Shown here: one piece after another, positions 52,501-61,500 of the stretch
Layout: every line of letters begins with the position of its first letter
Numbering within the stretch: the first letter of the stretch is position 1
Source: Serinus canaria
Taxonomy: Eukaryota > Chordata > Aves > Passeriformes > Fringillidae
Direction of reading: 5' to 3'
Length of the DNA stretch: 64,000 nt
NCBI RefSeq assembly: GCF_022539315.1
Contig: NC_066316.1
Coordinates: 63,345,994 to 63,409,993 of the forward strand
Notes under the pieces: generated by a model
What the model was told of the DNA's origin: nothing
The model's database searches: none
The model's input: the letters and a program-made list of their open reading frames with translations, nothing else
Program-made: the position numbers and the translations under genes

Positions 52501-55500
52501 AACAATGGCAGAGATTGGAGTTGGGAGATATATTTGATTTTGACATATAAATCAGAAGTTATAAATGCTGCTTTGGAGGAAATCACTAGTTTATATAGGA
52601 ATGAGATGTCTTAAGATGAAATTTGAAAAAAAAATTGTTCGTTATTTAGGATTAGACTGACTCCATAGAAAACTTGACAGAACTCCCAATGATTTAATTA
52701 GGATCAAGAGAAAATGAGATATTTTACAGTTTAAAATAAAGGGTGCTTGGGCACTGGAACAGGCTCCCTGGGGAAGTGATAAAAGCACCAAGCCTGAGAG
52801 AGTTCAAAAAAGCATTTGGATGGCACTCTCAGGCATGTGCTGTGATTCTTGAGGTGTCCTAGGGGTGCAGGGCCAGAAGTTGGACTAGATCCTGATGGGT
52901 CCCTTCCAGCTCAGGATTTACAGTATTAAGACTTATTTAGAGTAGTAAGACTTGTAAGTAATCATGGCCTATATTACCTGAACATGAGAGGTATGCAGTT
53001 CATTTCAAAGTTCTGTGATCTTTCCTGTGAATGCTACTGACTGCAGACATCCATGTTGTGTAAAACAAGCCTTGCCTTGTGTAGTTGATTTGCTCCTTGA
53101 CCAAATTCCATCAAGAGTTCTAAGTTCAGCAGGAGCTATACCAAATAATATTAGATACTTAACAGATCTGAAAATGTGGAAATTATAGGAAAATATATAT
53201 TTTCTCTTTGCTATTATGTAGAATTTAAATATTTAGGAGATAATTGCAGATAATTGAAAAACAGTATGATTTTGTGAAGCAATTGTCTGGAAACATTTCT
53301 GCTAGACTTAATACCAAAGGTACAGCCAAACCCAGATCTACACAGCCATACACTATATATGTGGCTCAACTCAACCCATAGTTGAGTGCTGAACTTCAGA
53401 TCTGTTTAACTTACAGTGTTATACTGTGAGGTCCTGCTTTTCTTGTTCAAAACAGTAACACATTTACTTGATTGTTAAACAACTTCTGCAGTTTAGAACT
53501 ACATTTTCCTTCATGTGTATATGGAGCTTCAGTGTCTTAAATTATTTTGGTTATGCAATTGCATATAAAGCATAAAATACATTGGCATTTCCACAGTCTG
53601 TTTAATCCAAAATGCGTAGGTATTTGGGATATTTATGTTTGTAATGTTTTTATTGCATTTTTGGTGGATAGTTTTTTTTCATTTTGAATAAGCGTGAATT
53701 CTGAATTACAATTTTGAAGGACAGTCTGGTAGAGGCTTTGCTGTTAACTTCATTTTTCAAGTTTAAACACTGTAAAGTGGTGTGCATGCAGTAGAAAGCA
53801 AAGGGAAAACATAGGGAAGCAAAATAGGGTGTGCATAGCCAATATCTCTTAGTCTTTAACGAATACTCCCTATGGTGCATTCATATAGATTAGGGTTTGT
53901 GTGGTCAAGGGTTAAATACTCAGGTCCACCACAAGCTGTAGCTAATTTCAATTCTGTGGTTCCCTTGGTTTTCTTCTTGTTGTTATTCTTTGGTTTTGTT
54001 AGGGGTTTTTTTGTTTGTTTGTTTGGGGTTTTGTTTTGTTTTGGTTTTTGTTTTGTTTTTATTTGGTTTTTTTTAAGTTCTTGGAAGTATCTTTGCCTAG
54101 GATGATTCTTCAGTAGTTTCAGACAGTGATCTGGTATTCTATTGATTGAATCCATTGTGTGTTTCTGTGATGAGATTTGTACACTTGAACGTCCTTTTAA
54201 GCTAACTGGAGAAAAAAAAAGTGTTATTATCATTATTATTATTTATTTATTAAAGGGAAACCTTAGGCAAGAAGTTGGAGATAGGAATAGAAATGTCTAA
54301 GTATATAGACAGTTCCTAATTTGTCTATAGAAAGATTTTCAAACTGTCAGTTCAGGATTTAGCTTCAAAGCAAATTTACACCTATTTAGAATAGAGAAGT
54401 CTCCCAGTTGGCCAATATCAGTTGATAAAAGAATACTGAAGGCTGTCTCAGGCACTCTTTTGTACAGACTGTAAATGTGGATGCACAAGAGTGAATGCAG
54501 CAATACTCAGTGGTCTTCCTGTTGTAGAAGGTTTTGAACTTGCCATCAGAGCACAAATCCTAAAGAAAGGAAATTAAATCAGTAATTAAAGCAATATTTT
54601 TTTAACATACGAAACAGCATTTTCTTATTTTAATGATCAGCTTTATTTCTCTGATACAAGTATACCCATAAATCTGATTTTAAAACATATTGCATATGAG
54701 AAATAACAGTTTTCTTAAAATGTGATACTAGAAGTCTTCACCACCTCCCTCTTGAGGCCAAGCTCTTTGAAGAGCTCTCTAACTGTCTCTAACTTATATT
54801 AAAAAGGAATCTTTTTAATATAAGTTAGAGAATATAAGAATAATGATATTATATATTATCAACACAATTTGTCTACTATTTCAGTACAGTAAATGCATTC
54901 ATGAGTTTTTAAAGCCTGCCAAGAAAATATATGCCTAATATATATATTTTCAAGGTCTTTGCCTGAAGGATTATTCAGCAATTTACATATTACTGTTCTC
55001 TCTATTCAGAAAATAGGTTTTCTGTGAATGTTAGTGACACTGTTTTGTTAGCTGTATTAAAGTGTGGCAGAGTAAGAATTTCTAGCTTTGATAGTCAGGT
55101 TCTTGTCTCTAAACAGTATCAATTCCCCAAAATAAATTAGAAGATACTCAATTAGTAAAAAACAGGAGAAACAACATTACTGGAAAATGCCTAGACTGTG
55201 GGCAGTGGGAGGGAATAGGAGTTGGTTTACAGGCAGATTCGCAAAAATTCCCTTTTACTTAATAGAGTTCTTTTGTATCACATTGTTCTTGGAATCTCTT
55301 TTTTGTGGATATATGATAAAATGGCAGTAAGGGGCATTTGAATACTTTAAAGAGGAAAATTAGACCTTTTTTTCTTTGGCTATCATTTTTTTTCCCCAGT
55401 GGCTTATTTTGTGCAAAAATCAATAAAACTCCTAAATATTCTGAAGTCAAAAGATCTTTTGTACGTACATTCTGAATCAGAAGGACCTTTGTTAGCTCCA

Positions 55501-58500
55501 CACTTGTTCACTGAGGTGCTTCCTGCTAGTGAGCATCAAGCGACTCTGTTAGAGTTTGGCCTTCTGCAGGGAAATACCTGGGAAATTCTGAGGGTAAACC
55601 CTTTTCCTTCAGATATGCAAATTGTGACTGTCTAATTTTAAAGATTCAGTGTGTTTGCCTGTCATTAGAGATCTCTGAAGATAACCCATTTTGTAGAAGT
55701 GTAATTTGAACTGCAATGGAAAATAGATTTATTTTAGGCTTCTCTAGGGCAAGGCTGAAAACCCGGTATTTTATTACAATGCTCTGTGTGAATAAATGCA
55801 TTTTTTTTCCTTTGGAATGATAGAAAATTGTAAATATTAGTCCAAGTCATATGCTCATCTGTATCAGCCTCAGGATTGTAAATCTACTGTCTGCTGCAAA
55901 TAGAAAAATTATATTGGCTTGTTATTTTCAGGTTTGTGTAATAAAGATTTTGACATTGTTAGGTCACATTTTCTTTATCATATAAAATATTATGTTGAAT
56001 ATGTCTTTTGTTTTTGTTTTCTTGCTTACCAAGTAAGTGCAGAGAATGATAAAAATGCATTGTATGTATTTCTGTTGCCCTAAAAAACTAGCAGAAAAAG
56101 ATTTAGGAAAGAAAATTTAAATGGCTTATACTTTACTGACATCAAAATCAATCAGCATCTTGAAATTTGCCTTAAAGCAATACATATCTGTCAAAATTTA
56201 ATCTAGAGCATTCCAGTGAAATCCAGGTGAATGAATTAAATGAAAAAATGTGGTAGGCAAAAGATAACTTTGTGATTTTAGGAAATACAAATAATCACTC
56301 CTGCATTCTTCTCCATTACTTTTGTCAACTGCATTGTAAACACCCCCCTTGTATAATAGCATTTTAATAGTGAGGTAGCCTCAGCATTTGAAATAGGTCA
56401 TTCCTTAATTGTACTTGCATTATGTGTGTTATTATTAATTAAGAGAATGTGTGATTTTAATGATTGCAACACAATGCTGTTTATATTATTCTCTCTTTTT
56501 CTCTGTATGAAAAAGCATCATGAATAGCAGAATCCAAAGGTAAAAGCGGACAGGGTCTGAATTAGCAGTGACTACTAATGACGGGGATTTACAACAGGAT
56601 TATGTGGGAATGCTTCCACATCATCTGTGATCATGTAGTTGCACAGTTAATTCTATTTTTTGCTAACTTAAAATTGAATGGAAGCTCATTAGGTTTATTC
56701 ATTTAAAACAAATAATTATTAATAAAATAGGAACAGTAGATTCTGTGATCAGATGTCACTTGTTTGTTGACTTTTTTCTTTTCTTAACTGAGGGAAATTA
56801 AAATTTTTCACTTCTGATCCTCCAGGCTGGCAAGTGATGCTCATGAAAAGCATTTTTATTTAGCTGGGGAAACCTTTATCATTTGCAATCACATTACATG
56901 TCATTTGTAGGTACATTGGGTAGCTGAAATGGTGTAGGTGCTCTTCTGAAAATCTTTTCATGTGGAAAACATTGTAAGGAATACATTAGTCCCTGAGTTT
57001 TCTTTCTGGGAGAAACATGACTGTCCTGAGGTAGTGGCTTCCAGCTCCCCAGGCACCAAAGGTGTATCCAGAAACTCCTGTATACAGAAACTCATATTTT
57101 TTTTTCAAAACCATGCATTGTCCTCAGTGAAACAATTAGAAGCCTCAATCCTTTAGCTAGACCAAGTGCAGAGGCATCCTCTATCTGCTCATTGCTAATG
57201 CCTTTTGTTCAGTTGGCAAAGGCAGTGTGCAAGGCTTTGCTTGGCTGAAGCTTCCAAATGCCCTTTGTGTTCCAACACTAAGTGGTTTTGGACTTCTGCA
57301 GGGTATTTTTGTTAGCCGTTGCCTCTGTCTACTGGTCTGGCACTTGATAATAATTGCTATTCAATGTTTGGATCCACATTCTCATTGAAGTTTAGGCTCT
57401 TACTCATGGCATAATAAAGAATAAATCAAATTGTTAATGAAAGCTCTGATGTTAAATGTTTTGTGGCTGTGTCCCATGATGATGACAACTGAAATTGTTT
57501 AATGCAAATTTGGCTTTGGATTTCACTTTTGTTGTACATAGTCATTTAGTGAAAAGGAGGTCCTGCTACTGCACAGAGGTTCCAGTCCTGGTTTTATTGC
57601 TCTTAAGTTTTTAACATTTATTCCTAAGACATGAAAAAAAGCACCTTACCTTGTTCCACAGCTGAGCTCTCTACAAATATCATGCTATGTATTTTGCACT
57701 GGCCTGATTCAGCCATGTCTATATCTGGAGAAGGCAGTAAATACAAGCCAAAAGAAAACCTTTTACTAAAGACCAGTTTACTCCTCTATTTCAGCATCAT
57801 GTCACTGTCTGCAGCAGAGATGTAAGCATTTTGTGTTTAGTTGGCCATTTTATGCTGCGTGCACACATCTATTACTGAGATTGTAGTATAGTTTACTTGG
57901 ATGAGCTGCTTGCTTTTTTTTATGTGGTGGAGATTTTATGCTGCTTATAGCATAAAATTGTATCTTGTTTCTCTGGTACATACAGATTGGGGGCAAGCTT
58001 TTTAATAGCACCCCACATGGGGGCTGTGTTTTGAGTTTGGGACTAAAAGAGTATTGATAACACAGCATGGTTCCACAGACACTGTGCAAGCAACAGCTCA
58101 GCAACAGGGCTTTCTTTTTTATCAACATTACCCATACCTAGGAATGTGTGAGAGGTTGGGAATGAAAACAGCTGGGACAGCTGGTCTGAACACCAGAGGA
58201 ATGTTCTATACCATATAGCATCCCACACTGAGGGGCTTGGAGGTTGTTCTTGCAGGTCTCATTGCTCAGAGACTGGCCAGGCACAAGTGGCAAGGGAGTG
58301 AGTAGCAGGGTAGGTTCTTAGTTGCTGACTGGTGTCAACCCACCACAGACTGTTACAGCTGCTGTGTTCAAGAGAAATATCTTGCATCTTTCACCACCAG
58401 CTGAACATTAGCAGATATGCCTGAAGTGAGGACAGAACATCAGAGTGGCTTTGGAAAGAACAGATGAAAGTAAGGAAGAATAGTGAATAGGTGGTGTAAT

Positions 58501-61500
58501 GGGAACTGCAGAAAAATAGAATTGGGTTTACCATAATAAAGGTCCTGTTTGAGAGAAATGTGGTTTGATATTGGGAAAAAGAATGAAGAACATACTCTTT
58601 TGTGTTCTTAAAAGGAACTCCTTTTTAAAAAATAAATAAAAATTGAGATGGTCATAAGCTATCCTCATAATATGCATTTTTAGCAACTCAGATTAAATAA
58701 TGGGCAGTTTATTATAATATTTTCAGGCAAAAACATTTAGAGAGACAGCATAAAAATTAGCAAGGCTTATTTACTTGCTGATTTATACTCCACAAAGGAC
58801 CTTTTGTTGTGTCATTATGATTCCATATACCAAAACCAAGGAGATAGCCTGTGGAACAGAGTACCAGTTAGAATGGTTTTTTTTAGATTAGGGATTTCTG
58901 CAGTGAAGTATTAGTTGTGAAATTGTAGTTGAAGGTGTAGAATCCAGGGAGCACTTTTCAAGAAAAACAGATAGGGCAGGAAATGCAGAATTCAGAACAA
59001 AATTACTTATTCCTAGCATATTTTCACAACTATGATATGTATTTTGATATTTCTGTATTTCCTTGACACTACTTTTCTATAAAGAACTGCCTTCAGATAA
59101 ACTTTTATTTTTTATGCATTGCACTTTGTTCCTGGGTGAATGGTTTATCTTACTAGTAGCAATCACAGAATTACATAATCAGAATTGAAAGGGAGATGGA
59201 AGATTGCATAGTACAACTGCTCTGCTCAAAGTAGGTTCAACTATAGAGCATTACTGAGGCCTGTGTCCAGTCTGGTTTAGAGTATTGTCAAGGCTGGTGA
59301 TGCTCCAGCATCTTTGGGCAATTTGTTCCACTGTTTTACCAGTGTCACAGTATATTAAAATGGAATTTTCTGTCTTTCAATTCATGCCCTTTGCATCTAG
59401 TCCTTTCACTGAGTGTCACTGAGAAGAGTCTGTCTCAATTGTCAAACCTTCCTGTTTGATATTTATACACATTGACAGGATCTCCCCTGAGGATCCTCTT
59501 CTCTAGGCTGAGCAGTCATAGCTCTCTCAGCTTTTCCTTTTGTCAGATGGCCCAAGCCTTAATCATCCTCTTGGCCTTTTGTTGAACCTGCTCCAGTGCT
59601 TCCATGTCATGCTGTTACTGGGGAGCTCAGAACTAGACCCAGCACTCCAGGTATGACTTCACCAGAACTGGTAGAGGGGCAGGGTGACCTCCCTCCAGTG
59701 ACTTTTGGCAGCGCTCTTCATTACACAGCCCAGATGGTGCTAGCCCCCAAGGGCCTGTTTCTGACTCATGTTCAAGCTATTGACCATTAGGACCCCCAGG
59801 TCCTTGTCTGCAAAGTTGCTTTATGACTGATTGTCCCCAGCCTGTGCTGTTGCATGGGGCTCTTCCCAGGTCCAAGAACTTAATCAAAGTGTATCTTCCA
59901 ATTTTCAGCAGTATTTAGGTTGGGAGTCTTTCTAAAGAAAATTTAAAACTATATCTCAAAAATATATGCTTTAATCATATTGTGTTGTATCTGTAAAGAT
60001 TTTATACGTTCTCATAAGCCTATACTTCCTATAGATGAGATATTGAGATGGGGAGTCTGATCCAATTCTTATGTTTCAAAAACAAACAAAAAAGACAAAA
60101 AACTCCATAGCTGTATTCAAGCGTTGTTACAAATATACTTACTATAAAATATGTTGGGGTTGTTTGTTTGTTTGTTTGTTTTTTAATTTGAAACTTTATA
60201 CATTTATGACTTTGGAAGGTAATCAATGGAATATTACAATTAACGAAATAACCTGTACTTCAATAGTTGCATTTTTAAATGTCTTTTTCTATATAGGTGA
60301 AAATTTCATTTGAATGCCCAAGCAGCAGCTGCTTACACTAGATCTTGTATATTTCATCATTTATTCTACCACTATTCCATCTGCTTAATTTTATTTGCTC
60401 ATGGTTGGTTTCTCTTTTTTTTTTTTTGCTCAGTCTTGCCTACCAGAGGAGACGATGTTATAAAGCATTCTCAGCTACTAGTCTTCTCCCAAGTGGTTTT
60501 TAACTGCTGGTCTTAGCCATTTATTGTACTTCACAGAAAAAATTATCCATCTTCATAATGGTTTCAGTGCTCTTTCCTGAGTTTTTTTCTTCTAAATAAT
60601 AATAAAAATTACAGTTGAACTGTCATTTCTTCTTCTCTGATTTAAAAAAAGTACTGAGAACAAATTGATGTCACAAAAGAGTTAATGTAAAAGAAATAAA
60701 GCTGAAGAGTACTGAAACTGAAAAAGTCAATTGTTTAAAAAACAACAGAAAAAAACTGAGACATATTCTCATCTTGGCTGTTTAATCCTTGGCCACAACT
60801 GTATAAATGTACAGGTGTTAAATTATTGAGAGAATGGCTTATGAGTTTTTGCTATTGTCAGTAGAAACATATTAGGAATTGCATGGAAGAAAATAAGCTT
60901 TGACTAACAGACTATGAATTTAAAACAGTATATTTTCTAGTTCATATAAAATCTTATGTGAATGCAAAATATAATGCTGATCAGCCTTAATTTATGTTGC
61001 ATTTTATGACTGTGCTAAAACAGGAAATAAAACCAGTAACAAGAATGTTTAGTTACATTGTTTTCCTTTAACTGGAAGACCTCAATGAAATTATCCTGTT
61101 GTGGTTTTAGAGTGAATAGATTAGTTAAAACAAATGTAATATGATTTGGAGTATTTTATTTCAGATTTATATGAAAATATATTGGAGTACTTACCCTGTT
61201 AATTTGCCCCAAAGTTATGAAAGAAAATTGTATATAATGTACTGTCTGTCTTGTTCACTTGTTATTATTCATTTCATTTACCATTTGTGTTTCTCTGAAA
61301 AAACCCAACCCAGCAGATTTGTTGGTTATGTTACATGTTAAATCTTTTATTGCTTTTGAACTGCATTAAATGTGGTTATACAGAAGGTCTTAAAAGCCTC
61401 TTTTCTAAATGAAAGCTATTTTTTTTCCTCCCTTCCCTCCTCCCCCTTCAGACAACCTAATTCTGAGTTGCTTTACCAACCTATTATTGTATAATTTCCT

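Larger units (their letters stand above)
52928..57964. other. Intron 22-23 of TBC1D32, middle part
   Basis: Besides the T/G tract and the hairpin, it holds an exon-like open segment at 55,400-55,593. The stretch at about 56,150-56,950 is free of repeats and has the even, motif-rich look of conserved non-coding sequence; that is impression only. Confidence 0.4.

Noticed and set aside
53856..54233. Minus-strand frame with a Lys/Gln/Pro-rich repeat peptide
   Set aside because: It is the translation of a T/G-rich low-complexity tract.
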